Shown here: positions 35,083-44,547 of the stretch, piece by piece
How the letters are laid out: the number at the start of each line of letters is the position of its first letter
Numbering within the stretch: the first letter of the stretch is position 1
DNA from: Bacteroidales bacterium UBA4284
GTDB lineage: Bacteria; Bacteroidota; Bacteroidia; Bacteroidales; UBA932
Reading direction: 5' to 3'
Assembly (NCBI GenBank): GCA_002395925.1
Contig: DGVM01000201.1
Location: 1,487-50,177, forward strand
DNA: 48,691 bases
Translations under genes and position numbers: made by a program
The notes under the pieces: model-generated
The model's input: only the letters and a program-made list of their open reading frames with translations
What the model was told of the DNA's origin: nothing
Databases searched by the model: none

Positions 35083-36527
35083 TGGCAAAACTGATGTCCA
35101 TATTCAGGAACAATGTGGTGATATACCTGACCTCCAGGTATGTTACCTACTTCTTGCAGTTTGTGACATCTCTTGTCATTGCGGCCAAGCTCGGGCCGTT
35201 CCATTTCGGGGTATGGGGCTTCATCCTGCTGCTGCTGAATTATTTCCAGCAGTGTCATTTCGGCATATACAATTCCATGAACGTTTTATACGTTCAGCAC
35301 CGGGAAGATGCGCGGCTGAGCAACGACTACCTCGTAAACTCCATAGTCCTCGAATGTTATCTTGCCCTTGTGGTATTCGGCTTGTATGCCATTTACCATT
35401 TCTCCGGCCTTAGCTTTTTCAGCAAGTATAATGCTGACAAGTATCTGTTCATTGTATGCTGCATTGCCGTACTGCAATATTTCAGCAATCTGTTCATCAA
35501 TATTTTCAGGGTCAAGAACCGCCTTTTGAGCGTGGCATTCTGCCAGTCGGTCATAGTGCTGCTCAATTTTGCATGCATATTCTTCTTTACCGGGGAAAAA
35601 CTCATCTACGCTCTGGTCCTGGGGTATCTGGTGGGGAATATTGTCATAGTGACCCATGCCCTCTGCTCCCGCTTATTCGAGCTTAAAGGCGTGACTTTCA
35701 GCCTTGCAATGCAGCGGCAGATAGTGGGCAAGGGCATCATGCTGTTTCTCTACAATACAGGTTTTTATTTCATCATAATAAGCATACGTACCATCATAAG
35801 CGGCAAGTACGAGGTCGAGGAATTTGGACTCTTCACCTTCTCTTTTTCCCTTGCCCATGCGGTGATGCTTCTGCTTGAATCACTGACCTTCGTGGTATTC
35901 CCCAAGATGATAGGGAAGCTTTCTTCGCCGGATACCAACGAAGTAAAAACCGCTTTGTACGGATACAGGGAGGTGTATATGACGTCTGCCCACGGGCTGA
36001 TTTATGTCGCACTTTTGTTTTTCCCTCTCATCCTGCATTTCTTCCCTAAGTACGGCGGCGCTTTGACGTCGATGAACCTTATCGCGCTTACTATATTGCT
36101 GGATACCAGCCGGTGCGGATATACAGAGCTGCTTATTGCACACAATAAGGAGAAAAAGCTCTCTGCCATTACCCTTTTTGTCCTGGCCCTTGACGTCGCC
36201 CTTGCGATTGTCGCCGCTTATGTGCTCCGTGTCCCATTCTCCTACGTCATCCTTGCCGCCATGGTTTCTTACCTTGTGTTTGCCACCTTGGTCGCGTTCG
36301 AGGGACGCAGGCTGGTGCCGAAGCCGGATACCCCTCTTCTGGCCGATGTCTTTCCGCCAAGACTTGCAATACCATTCCTTGCTGCGCTTGTCGTTTGCGT
36401 CTTGCAGCTGGAATATGTTGTTTTCGTCCCGCTGCTGCTTTTTGCCGCTCTAAATATCCGGGCCTGCAAGCACGTGGCCCAGACTGCCAAGGGAATCCTT
36501 GCCAAACCTGAGCTTGTTAATCTTTAA
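35082..36527 (+). CDS. wzx: Wzx-type polysaccharide flippase
   Basis: 481 aa with about 12-14 membrane helices and few charged loops. It has the polysaccharide biosynthesis (MATE/MVF-like) pattern: an N-terminal IYLTSRYVTYFLQFVTSLVIAAKLGPFHFGVWGF and central FYFIIISIRTIISGKYEVEEFGLFTFSFSLA. It would move undecaprenyl-pyrophosphate-linked repeat units across the inner membrane for polymerisation by Wzy. By eye it is less GC-rich than the housekeeping genes, as is common for Wzx. Confidence 0.85.
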
Positions 36528-36537
36528 AAGTCTCCGT

Positions 36538-37476
36538 ATGGCTGCCGAAAAGCATTTTGATACCGTATATGTTTTCGAAACCGACTTCCAGAAGACGGTC
36601 GTCGAGTCCTTGCTGAAAACCAGGCCCCAGACCGAGACGCGACTGATAGTCGATGCGCGCAGCGGAAAGATATCCTTGGGCGGGGAAGAGTATCAGATCA
36701 ATCTGAACGGTATCAAGCCTGTCCTGAGATCTTTGCGCAGCCGTCAGACCCTTCCGGCAATATCTGCCGGAGAATTGGTCTGCACCGCATTTACCGGGTT
36801 CAACTGCCGACTGTTCCTGACTTCAATCGAGTATGAGAAACTGTCCATCTATGACGACGGCACAGGAACTCCAGTAATCCTTAAGGACGGCAGATATGTG
36901 ACCAGATCCGTTCATAATGTCGTGCGATACCTGTTCGCAAGCATATATACCTTGCTGCGTTATGGCAAAGCGCTCCCTTCAGACAAACGGATACTCGGCA
37001 GATTGGATACTTATTACAGCATCTATCCATTCGTGGATGAGCGTTATACCAAGGAGCATGCGCCACAGCTCCGGATTGTCGCCCTGGACTATTTCCATAC
37101 CCGCCGATACATGCTTCGGGATGCGGTCGGGTACATAAGCACCGGCGAATCCGGAATGAAGAATTCTGCACTTGCAAGGGCCGTAGCTGCGCAGGGCCGG
37201 AAGCCTGAATATTATCCTCATCCTCACGAGGACGTTTCGGCAGTCGATAAGGCATTGATTAGTGGAATTATACGTCCTCAGGGTACTATCGAATCCTATT
37301 TCGAGGAGAAGGGCGTTCCCGGCAGGTTGTACGGAGAAATCAGTACCGCCTTTTTGAACCTCAAATTAATGGGGTGTCCGTCAAAGATGACCGTGTTCTA
37401 TAAATACGACAAGGCCAGGCAATCATATTTTGATTTGTTCGAGACTGTAGGCATAGAGCTGGAAGAGATAAGATGA
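36538..37476 (+). CDS. Predicted bacterial sialyltransferase-like glycosyltransferase (GT52-like)
   Basis: 312 aa cytosolic protein with no obvious homologue at first reading. The three short motifs that mark bacterial sialyltransferases occur in order and at sensible spacing: YDDGTG (DDG at 106-108), YYPHPHED (HP at 228-229) and GEISTAFLNLK (ST at 269-270). In those enzymes the acidic residue is the catalytic base and the HP and S/T motifs bind the CMP donor. The start ATG at 36538 lies 10 nt after wzx; an upstream in-frame ATG overlaps wzx. With the nonulosonate module encoded just upstream, transfer of KDN or a sialic acid is the likely job. Family assignment by motif only. Confidence 0.62.
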   Translation: MAAEKHFDTVYVFETDFQKTVVESLLKTRPQTETRLIVDARSGKISLGGEEYQINLNGIKPVLRSLRSRQTLPAISAGELVCTAFTGFNCRLFLTSIEYEKLSIYDDGTGTPVILKDGRYVTRSVHNVVRYLFASIYTLLRYGKALPSDKRILGRLDTYYSIYPFVDERYTKEHAPQLRIVALDYFHTRRYMLRDAVGYISTGESGMKNSALARAVAAQGRKPEYYPHPHEDVSAVDKALISGIIRPQGTIESYFEEKGVPGRLYGEISTAFLNLKLMGCPSKMTVFYKYDKARQSYFDLFETVGIELEEIR

Positions 37477-38693
37477 ACGCCAAGATTACAGTATCGTCGG
37501 TAAAGAGCTACGTCCTCGGTTTTCTGCTCTTTTTCATTGCCGTCATCGTAGCCGATATATACGGAGGTAGTGGAGTAGTGAACCTGTACTACGCAGGGGC
37601 GTTTCTCATCTGCCTGAGCGAAGCGCCGCGCTGTATCAGAAACAGGCGTGTGCCGTTGGAGCTGATACTGTATTTCATTCTGGCTGCCGTCGTGGATTTG
37701 CGGAACGGGCAAAGGTCGATGTATTTCCTGATGGGGCTTGTTCAGCTGTTGACTGCCGCCCTTGCGGCCTCTTACCTTACATCTGCTCGAAGGCTCAGAC
37801 ACTTCGTGAACGGTCTGGCTTTGTCCCTCGCCCTGAGCTGCGTTTACTTCCTGCTCTTTGCGACCAATGACGTACTCAAGGCCATCGACAGCGAGCTGCG
37901 CCATGCACTGCCTTTCTTCTCTGTAAGTTCCGCCGGCCTTATGACGGCATTGGGCTATTTTCTCGGCCTCGTCTATTTTCTGGCCAAGAAAGACATCAAG
38001 TGGCTGTTGCTTTGTCTTTTAAGTTTGGGTACCTGTCTTTACACCCTGTCGAAGAACGCACTGCTGGCCATTGTAATTATCACGGTCGTATATCTTTTCA
38101 TAGCTGGAGTCATACGTCTGAACAAAAGCATCCTCATCGCCATGGCGGTGTTGATTGTCGTGCTTCCATTTGCCGGCGGCCTTTTACGGCCCGTCCTCGA
38201 ACTGTATTCAGAAGCCATCGACACGAACAGCAGCTCAGGTCTGATAAGTATTGCCGGCCGTGGCGGAATCTGGCTTTACTGTCTGCAGGCCATTCCGGAG
38301 AGTCCGTGGGTGGGATACGGTTATTATTCATCTTCCGAGCTTCTCATCCAGGGCTTGGGAGAAGAGTTTACCCAGGCGCACAACGGCTTGCTTCATTGCT
38401 TGATTTCGACGGGTATCATTGGCACTATACTTCTGACAGTGTATTTCATCCGCGTCACTGTATTCATTATCAGCAATCGCAGAATCATTATGCGTTTCAC
38501 CTATCTGAGATGGATTCTGTGCATGCTGATGTATTTTGTATTCAGAAGTTTTACGGAAGCGTCATTCGCCCAGTGCATCAATTTGGATACATATTTGTTT
38601 TTCCTGTTGTCCCTCACGCTCATGGGCTTTGTTAACAAGAGGAAGAAGATGTTGAAAATCGTCAGGCTCATCAATGAAAGTTCTGCTGGCTAA
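37473..38693 (+). CDS. wzy: Wzy-like O-antigen/capsule polymerase
   Basis: 406 aa with about 10-11 hydrophobic helices and a large periplasmic loop before the C-terminal helices (residues about 255-300: GRGGIWLYCLQAIPESPWVGYGYYSS, EEFTQAHNGLLHCLISTGIIG). GRGGIW and QAHNGLL match the O-antigen ligase/polymerase (Wzy_C-like) pattern R..iW...l.....p..G.G and ..HN..l. It overlaps the preceding gene by 4 nt and the next by 20 nt. Polymerase is favoured over WaaL ligase because of the locus. Confidence 0.75.
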   Translation: MNAKITVSSVKSYVLGFLLFFIAVIVADIYGGSGVVNLYYAGAFLICLSEAPRCIRNRRVPLELILYFILAAVVDLRNGQRSMYFLMGLVQLLTAALAASYLTSARRLRHFVNGLALSLALSCVYFLLFATNDVLKAIDSELRHALPFFSVSSAGLMTALGYFLGLVYFLAKKDIKWLLLCLLSLGTCLYTLSKNALLAIVIITVVYLFIAGVIRLNKSILIAMAVLIVVLPFAGGLLRPVLELYSEAIDTNSSSGLISIAGRGGIWLYCLQAIPESPWVGYGYYSSSELLIQGLGEEFTQAHNGLLHCLISTGIIGTILLTVYFIRVTVFIISNRRIIMRFTYLRWILCMLMYFVFRSFTEASFAQCINLDTYLFFLLSLTLMGFVNKRKKMLKIVRLINESSAG

Positions 38694-39909
38694 CAGATTC
38701 CTGTACCGTAAGGGAGGCTCGGAGAGCGTAATGTACAACACTGCGGACCTGCTCCGTGGCGCGGGTCATGAGGTGGTGCTTTTCGGATGCGAAGACTCCG
38801 AAATGCAAGCATACCCGTCGCCTGTTTACACCTGCCGTACATGGCACTCTTCCTCGTGCCGGTTCTGGGAAGCCCGTAAGTATTTCAACAACAGGGATGC
38901 AGCCCGGCGGATGGACGAAGTGCTCAGTGTCGAGCGCCCCGACATAGTCCATGTTCATCTGCTGTTCGGCGGGTTGACGCCGTCGATATTGGACGTCATA
39001 CACCGGCATGGAATTCCCGTAGTGCATACCGTGCACGACTACCGGATGGTCTGCCCGGCATATACTTTCCGCAACGCAAAAGGCGAAGTGTGCGAAAAGT
39101 GCTCCGGCGGCCGTTATTTCAACTGCTTCCTGGGCAGGTGTTCGAAGGGCAATCCCGCATTGAGCCTGATGATGTCCCTCGAGATGCAGTACCGCAACCG
39201 CAAGTGGCACCCTGCGTCAAAACTCGACGGAATCATATATGTGAGCCGCTTCGCCAAAGACAAACACGCCCGGATCGATCCCCGTTTCGAGGGATTGAAC
39301 GATATGGTGCTTTACAATTGTTCCCAATTGATGTCACGCTTCGGCGATTCGCCTCTCGACAAGGGATATTATCTTTACTATGGACGCCTGTCTTCGGAGA
39401 AGGGAATCGGCACTCTGCTGAAAGCTGTGAAGGATATCCCGGGGCTCAGGATAAAGGTCGTCGGCAAGGGACCGGAGGAGGCCCGGCTCAAAGAGGCATT
39501 TCGCGACGACCGGATAGAGTTTCTCGGTTATAAATCCGGAGACGATCTTTACACTCTTGTGCAGGAGGCGCGTTTCGTATGCGTTCCTTCTGAATGGTAC
39601 GAAAACAATCCCATGACGATAGTGGAGGCGTATTGTCTCGGCGTGCCTGTCATCGGTGCCAATATCGGCGGAATACCGGAAATCGTCGAAGAGGGGAGAA
39701 CCGGTTTCCTTTTTGACAGCGGAGACGTTTCCTCGCTTTCGCGTGTTTTGCATGCATCTATGGAGATTGACGATTCGCGCTACAGGCAGATGCGCGAGAA
39801 TTGCCGTGCTTTTGCGAGACTCCATTTCGACCCTGAGACTTATGTTGCCCGCCTGGTTGAGTTCTATGAATCGACCATAGCGGCCTGCAAGCTTAAACAG
39901 AAAGTCTGA
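38674..39909 (+). CDS. GT4 glycosyltransferase with Cys-rich insertion
   Basis: 411 aa GT-B enzyme. N-terminal donor/acceptor region KVLLANRFLYRKGGSESVMYNTA; C-terminal GT4 domain with YYLYYGRLSSEKGIGTLLKAV, IKVVGKGPEE and the EX7E motif ENNPMTIVEAYCLGVPVIGANIGGIPEIV. An insertion with CEKCSGGRYFNCFLGRC (about 139-155) has four closely spaced cysteines, known from a subgroup of GT4 proteins in capsule loci and possibly metal-binding. Overlaps wzy by 20 nt. The sugar transferred is unknown. Confidence 0.88.
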   Translation: MKVLLANRFLYRKGGSESVMYNTADLLRGAGHEVVLFGCEDSEMQAYPSPVYTCRTWHSSSCRFWEARKYFNNRDAARRMDEVLSVERPDIVHVHLLFGGLTPSILDVIHRHGIPVVHTVHDYRMVCPAYTFRNAKGEVCEKCSGGRYFNCFLGRCSKGNPALSLMMSLEMQYRNRKWHPASKLDGIIYVSRFAKDKHARIDPRFEGLNDMVLYNCSQLMSRFGDSPLDKGYYLYYGRLSSEKGIGTLLKAVKDIPGLRIKVVGKGPEEARLKEAFRDDRIEFLGYKSGDDLYTLVQEARFVCVPSEWYENNPMTIVEAYCLGVPVIGANIGGIPEIVEEGRTGFLFDSGDVSSLSRVLHASMEIDDSRYRQMRENCRAFARLHFDPETYVARLVEFYESTIAACKLKQKV

Positions 39910-40017
39910 AAAGAAAACAGTTTTTATATCCCTGTACTCGTATCTATAATAGTCAAACGTATCAATTGGCCGCCTTTGCTTTATTGCATAGGCTGAGGCC
40001 GAAACGAAAATAGAATC
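39910..40017 (+). other. 108-bp spacer inside the polysaccharide locus
   Basis: The largest gap inside the locus after the export gene. It is AT-rich and holds no exact TAnnTTTG element (nearest CGCCTTTG, two mismatches) and no hairpin with a T tract. It may contain an internal promoter for the distal genes, but nothing decisive is visible. Confidence 0.3.
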
Positions 40018-40923
40018 ATGGAAAAAAAGAAAATTTACATTGCTGGTTGCGGCGGAATGCTGGGCGAGGCTTTTTACAGGCAATTCAAAGACGATTACAT
40101 CATCAAATGCACCGATAAGGACGTAAATGCACCATGGCTGTCATTCCTCGATTTCAGGGACTATGACGCGTACAGGAAGGATGTCGAAGAGTTCGCTCCC
40201 GATTACCTTTTCCACCTTGGCGCCTATACCGACCTCGAGTGGTGCGAACAGAATGCAGATGAAGTTTATCTCACCAACACGCTTTGCGTGGAAAACGCCG
40301 TCTATATAGCCAATTCTCTGGATATTCCCTTGCTCTATATCAGCACCGCCGGTATTTTCGACGGAAAGAAACAGCTGTATGATGACTGGGACCAGCCGAA
40401 CCCTCTCGGCGTGTATGCGCGCTCTAAATATATGGGCGAACGCTTCGTCGTAGAAAACGCAAGGAGGTATCTGGTATGCCGTGCCGGATGGATGATGGGC
40501 GCAGGCCCCGGGAAAGACAAGAAATTCATCCAGAAGATAATGAAGCAGCTCAAGGACGGCAAGAAAGAGTTGTACGTAGTCAACGACAAGGACGGTACGC
40601 CTACCTATACCCAGGATTTTGCACGTACGGTAAAGAACCTCATCCAGAAAGAGTATTGGGGGCTGTACAATTGCGTCTGCGGCGGTCAGACAAGCCGTCT
40701 TGAGGTCTGCCGGGAACTTCTCAAGATCCTCGGCCTTGAGGACAGCGTCAAAATCAATGTCGTGGGCTCCGATTACTTTGCGCAGGAATATTTTGCAGAA
40801 CGCCCTGACTGTGAAAGGCTCTGGACCAGGAAGCTCAATTTGCGCGGAGTCAATGCGATGAGGGACTGGCGTGTGTCACTCAAAGACTACATCGAAGAGT
40901 ATTATAAAGGATATCTCGACTGA
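40018..40923 (+). CDS. RmlD-like NAD(P)-dependent sugar-nucleotide reductase
   Basis: 301 aa extended SDR. IYIAGCGGMLGEAFYRQ (6-22) is the RmlD-type cofactor loop; HLGAYTDLEWCEQNADEVYLTNTL, LLYISTAGIFDG and catalytic YARSKYMGE (YxxxK) follow; the C-terminal half has RAGWMMGAG and LNLRGVNAMRDWRVSLKDYI. It fits the dTDP-4-dehydrorhamnose reductase family, but rmlA, rmlB and rmlC are not in the window, so it may reduce another 4-keto sugar. Followed at once (TGATG) by a GT4 gene of the rhamnosyltransferase-like type, which supports a deoxysugar. Confidence 0.8.
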   Translation: MEKKKIYIAGCGGMLGEAFYRQFKDDYIIKCTDKDVNAPWLSFLDFRDYDAYRKDVEEFAPDYLFHLGAYTDLEWCEQNADEVYLTNTLCVENAVYIANSLDIPLLYISTAGIFDGKKQLYDDWDQPNPLGVYARSKYMGERFVVENARRYLVCRAGWMMGAGPGKDKKFIQKIMKQLKDGKKELYVVNDKDGTPTYTQDFARTVKNLIQKEYWGLYNCVCGGQTSRLEVCRELLKILGLEDSVKINVVGSDYFAQEYFAERPDCERLWTRKLNLRGVNAMRDWRVSLKDYIEEYYKGYLD

Positions 40924-42017
40924 TGTCAAAGAAGAAACTAGCGCTTCTGGGCACCGATGGAATACCCGCCAGGTACGGAGGGGGAGAGACCCTGTACGAG
41001 AATCTGGCGAGGGGCCTTTCTTCCGTGTACGACATGACCGTGTACTGCAGCAAGTCTCAGCCTAGGGACGAAGTCGGGGACACTTATCTTGGCGCCAAGC
41101 TCAAGTATTTGAACCTCAAGGGGAATGGCTGGCAGAGCGTCATCTATGACACTCTCTCCTTCATGGATGCCGCAAAGCGGGCGGACATATTGTACACCTT
41201 CGGCCCCGGTGCGGCATTCATCATCCGGCTGTACCGGCTGCTTGGATTCCGGAAGAAGATACTGATGAACTGCGGCGGCCTGAACGAGTGGGAGAGAGAG
41301 AAGTTTTCCCCTCTGGCCAAGAAATACCTTAAATGGGGATACCGCACCCTCAAGGGGAAAGTGGTTTACATCGTGGACAACGAGCTGTATGCCAGGAGCC
41401 TCGAAAAAGAATTCGGAATCAAGGATGCAGTGGTGATACGTTATGGCGGCGACAATGCCACAAAGGTTCCTGCCACGCCGGAACTTTTGCAGAAGTATCC
41501 ATTCCTTGACGAGGATTATTATGTAAGCGTGTCCCGGGCTCAGGTTGACAATAATCTCCATATCCTCCTGGAGGCTTTCGCCGGGATGCCCGACAAGAAA
41601 CTGGTCCTGGTATCCAACTTCGGCGTGTCATCTTATGGCGAGGAACTTTATGCCAGATATAAATCCTTCCCCAATATGGTGCTTATCCCCGGCATATACA
41701 ATCCCGAGGAGCTGAATGCCGTGCGCTCGAATGCGAAGGTCTATATACACAGCCATTCCAGGTGCGGCACCCCTCCTTCCCTTTGCGAGGCGATGAACCT
41801 TGGGCTGCCGGTTTTCTCTTTCGATGTCGAGGTAAACCATGAAGTAACGGCCGACAAGGCGTTTTTCTTCTCAACGGCGGCTGAATTGGCGCAGCTTGTG
41901 AGAAACACGACAGACTCACAGCTGGCGGCGATGGCGGCAGATTCTTATGCCAGGGCCCGTGCCGAACTGACATGGGAGCACATTTGGGAACAGTATTCTG
42001 ACGTATTTGACAGATGA
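40923..42017 (+). CDS. GT4 glycosyltransferase with DUF1972 domain (rhamnosyltransferase-like)
   Basis: 364 aa. The N-terminus LALLGTDGIPARYGGGETLYENLARGL matches the DUF1972 pattern (GxxGIPARYGGFE) of enzymes often acting as rhamnosyl or GlcNAc-rhamnose transferases. The C-terminal GT4 domain has YYVSVSRAQVDNNLHILLEAF and HSHSRCGTPPSLCEAMNLGLPVFSFDV (EX7E variant). It overlaps the reductase stop by 1 nt and the next gene by 4 nt. Linkage is not predictable from sequence. Confidence 0.85.
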   Translation: MSKKKLALLGTDGIPARYGGGETLYENLARGLSSVYDMTVYCSKSQPRDEVGDTYLGAKLKYLNLKGNGWQSVIYDTLSFMDAAKRADILYTFGPGAAFIIRLYRLLGFRKKILMNCGGLNEWEREKFSPLAKKYLKWGYRTLKGKVVYIVDNELYARSLEKEFGIKDAVVIRYGGDNATKVPATPELLQKYPFLDEDYYVSVSRAQVDNNLHILLEAFAGMPDKKLVLVSNFGVSSYGEELYARYKSFPNMVLIPGIYNPEELNAVRSNAKVYIHSHSRCGTPPSLCEAMNLGLPVFSFDVEVNHEVTADKAFFFSTAAELAQLVRNTTDSQLAAMAADSYARARAELTWEHIWEQYSDVFDR

Positions 42018-43105
42018 TGGACAGCAACAGAGTATTCTTTGAACTATTGCAGATTGTACTTGGCACGAGGAACGGCCTGACGGCGGTTCCCGGTTCGAGG
42101 CAGGACTGGGAGGATGTTTTTGCCGTCGGAGCGCGGCATAACCTGCTTTCCGTTACCTTTCCTGTCATTGACCGGCTGCACGACGAGGTGGACATCCCAC
42201 TCGGGATTTATTCCCGTTGGGCGATGCTGGCAGAAAAGGTCACCGAAAAAAACAAGTACCATCTAGAATGCTGCAAGATGCTTACTGAACGTCTGCTCGC
42301 TTACGGTTATCGCTCCTGCATCCTCAAAGGGCAGGGTGTGGCGGCGATGTACCCGACCCCCTCGCTGCGACAGAGCGGAGATATAGACATCTGGGTTGAA
42401 GGCGGGCACAAAAAAATCGTAGGGTTCCTGAGGGAGCACTTCAAAGTGGGTCATGTTGTTTATCACCATTGCGAAGTGCGCATGTTCAAAGGTTTCAATG
42501 TCGAGGTCCATTTCACTCCCAGCTGGATGAACGGGCCGTGTGCTGACCGCCGATTGCAGAAATATTTCTCCTCCCATGCCCGTGCGCAGTTCGACAATTA
42601 CGATTCATCCCTTGGCTTTTCGGTCCCGACACCACGCTTTCAGGCCGTCCACCTGTTGCTCCATATATATCGCCATGTGCTCGATGAAGGCGTAGGGCTG
42701 CGGCAACTGATGGATTATAGCATCCTCCTGCGGCGACTGGAAGACAAAGACCGGGAAGAAGCGCTCAAAGATATTCGATTCCTGAAGCTTGACAAGTTTG
42801 CCGCCGGGCTTATGGCGGTCCTGGCAGAAGTGTTCGGTCTGGACGAACGCGATATGCTTTGCAAGCCTGATTCCCGGCAGGGGCGCTTCCTGCTCGACGA
42901 GATAATGGTCTCGGGCAATTTTGGACGGTATGACGTGCGCAATGCACATTCGGCTGACGAGACCCGCGTGATGCACGCCAAACGCAAAATGACTCGTTCG
43001 CTCCGCTATCTCAAGTATTATCCCTCCGAGGTCCTGTCCATCCCGGTGTTCATGGTCAGGCATTATTTCTGGCGTCTGTTCAATGGTTATTTGAAAAAGG
43101 TATGA
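42014..43105 (+). CDS. NTP_transf_5-type nucleotidyltransferase-fold protein
   Basis: 363 aa cytosolic protein. CILKGQGVAAMYPTPSLRQSGDIDIWVEGG (about 97-126) is the minimal nucleotidyltransferase signature G.....Y......R...DID, with GDIDIWV giving the metal-binding acidic pair. The rest is helical (HLLLHIYRHVLDEGVGLRQLMDYSIL). Such genes are frequent in Bacteroidales capsule loci but their substrate is not known to me; modification of a sugar or protein by AMP or another nucleotide is only a guess. Overlaps both neighbours by 4 nt. Confidence 0.8.
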   Translation: MMDSNRVFFELLQIVLGTRNGLTAVPGSRQDWEDVFAVGARHNLLSVTFPVIDRLHDEVDIPLGIYSRWAMLAEKVTEKNKYHLECCKMLTERLLAYGYRSCILKGQGVAAMYPTPSLRQSGDIDIWVEGGHKKIVGFLREHFKVGHVVYHHCEVRMFKGFNVEVHFTPSWMNGPCADRRLQKYFSSHARAQFDNYDSSLGFSVPTPRFQAVHLLLHIYRHVLDEGVGLRQLMDYSILLRRLEDKDREEALKDIRFLKLDKFAAGLMAVLAEVFGLDERDMLCKPDSRQGRFLLDEIMVSGNFGRYDVRNAHSADETRVMHAKRKMTRSLRYLKYYPSEVLSIPVFMVRHYFWRLFNGYLKKV

Positions 43106-44232
43106 CGTTTTATATCATTTTGGCCGCGGAACTCATCCTGGCGGTGATTGTAGGTTCATTCATAATCAGGATGCTGCTCCAGGTTGCATATAAGAACAAA
43201 TTGTTTGATATGCCGGATGAGCGTAAGGTTCACAAGATACCCGTGCCCCGGCTGGGCGGAATGTCCTTCATGCCCACTCTGATGATAGTGATAGCCTTCA
43301 GCGTAGGTATAATCTATCGTCTGAAGATAATGAGCACTCCTTCGATGGACAACGTGCTCCTGATCAGGATCGCCTATATGCTGGGCAGCGCCATGCTTCT
43401 GTACGTCCTTGGCATCCTGGACGATTTGTCCGACCTCAATTACAAGACAAAGTTCCTGGTGCAGTTCCTGGCATCTTCGCTGCTGGTTTCCTCGGGCCTG
43501 TGGCTCAACACTTTCTACGGCCTGTTCGGCATCGGACGTATTCCGTTCTACATTGGCATGCCGTTCACCGTACTGCTTTTCATATTCATCACCAATGCCA
43601 TCAACTTGATAGACGGTATCGACGGGCTTGCTTCCGGGCTGTCCATGATAACGCTTGCCGTGCTGTCTTTCATCTTCATCCGTGAACGGAGGTTTATCTA
43701 TTCCACCGTTTCCATAACCATGTTCGGCGCCGTCCTCGCGTTCTGGCTGTTCAACATGTTCGGCAAACCCGAGAAACGTACTAAACTATACATGGGGGAC
43801 ACCGGCTCGCTTACGCTTGGACTGATCCTGTGCTTCCTGATAGTGTCCCTTTGCTCTTTCTGCGGAAAAAACGGTGAGATTACCAACGGTAAATATTTCG
43901 GTATCGTTATGTCTTCGCTAATGCTCCCGATGCTGGACGTAATCCGTTTGTTCATTACCAGGATGGCCAACCACAAGAATCCGTTCGTCGCCGACGAGAA
44001 CCATATACACCACCGACTGATGCGCTGCGGACTCAGCGCGCGGCAGACACTGTTCGTCCTTCTGGCGCTGGATGTCGTTGTGATCGCCATCAATGCGGCT
44101 CTGACCCGCCTCTTCAAGACGGATCTGGCTATGTGCATAAATGTGCTGTTTGCCGTGGACATAGTCATCTACCTTATCGTGCAGCTTGCCATCGCCCGCA
44201 AAGTTAAGCTCGATTACGTTCCCAAGTCTTGA
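43102..44232 (+). CDS. WecA/MraY-family polyprenyl-phosphate sugar-1-phosphate transferase
   Basis: 376 aa with about 11 membrane helices. Diagnostic cytosolic loops: DMPDERKVHKIPVPRLGGMSF, LGILDDLSDLNYKTKFLVQ, NAINLIDGIDGLASGLS, LYMGDTGSLTLG and DENHIHHRLM. It starts repeat-unit synthesis by loading a HexNAc-1-phosphate (or similar) on undecaprenyl phosphate. It is the only candidate initiating transferase in the locus and its last gene; no PglC/WbaP-type enzyme is present. Confidence 0.92.
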   Translation: MTFYIILAAELILAVIVGSFIIRMLLQVAYKNKLFDMPDERKVHKIPVPRLGGMSFMPTLMIVIAFSVGIIYRLKIMSTPSMDNVLLIRIAYMLGSAMLLYVLGILDDLSDLNYKTKFLVQFLASSLLVSSGLWLNTFYGLFGIGRIPFYIGMPFTVLLFIFITNAINLIDGIDGLASGLSMITLAVLSFIFIRERRFIYSTVSITMFGAVLAFWLFNMFGKPEKRTKLYMGDTGSLTLGLILCFLIVSLCSFCGKNGEITNGKYFGIVMSSLMLPMLDVIRLFITRMANHKNPFVADENHIHHRLMRCGLSARQTLFVLLALDVVVIAINAALTRLFKTDLAMCINVLFAVDIVIYLIVQLAIARKVKLDYVPKS

Positions 44233-44251
44233 CAAGTCTGAAGTTTTTTTA

Positions 44252-44259
44252 TATTTTTG
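44252..44259 (+). promoter_or_regulatory. -7 element of the coiled-coil/zapA operon (TATTTTTG)
   Basis: Exact TAnnTTTG match ending 6 nt before the ATG at 44266. Confidence 0.55.
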
Positions 44260-44265
44260 CTCCCG

Positions 44266-44535
44266 ATGCTGGAAGAAGTAAAAACGAATATTGAAAAGCT
44301 GATCTCGCTCTACGAGACTCAGAAGATGCGTGCCGACGCCCTGGATGCCGAGCTCCAGAAGTGCCGTGCGGAACTTGCAGCCAGCAAGGCCCACAGCGGC
44401 GAACTCGACGCCCAGATCGACAATCTAAAGCTGCAGTATGCGTTCAGCGGGGCAGGCGATCCCGCCGAGGCCAAGAGCCGCATCGCCAAGCTAATACGCG
44501 AGATAGACCGCTGCATCAAATTGCTGGAAAGTTAA
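44266..44535 (+). CDS. Small coiled-coil protein encoded upstream of zapA
   Basis: 89 aa from the ATG at 44266. Almost entirely coiled coil (MLEEVKTNIEKLISLYETQKMRADALDAELQKCRAEL..., then ELDAQIDNLKLQYA), with a small Gly/Ala break and a C-terminal helix IAKLIREIDRCIKLLES. No catalytic motif. zapA follows after 12 nt, so a role in Z-ring assembly, analogous to ZapB, is attractive but unproven; sequence similarity to ZapB is not evident. Confidence 0.65.
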   Translation: MLEEVKTNIEKLISLYETQKMRADALDAELQKCRAELAASKAHSGELDAQIDNLKLQYAFSGAGDPAEAKSRIAKLIREIDRCIKLLES

Positions 44536-44547
44536 TCGCTCCTCACT

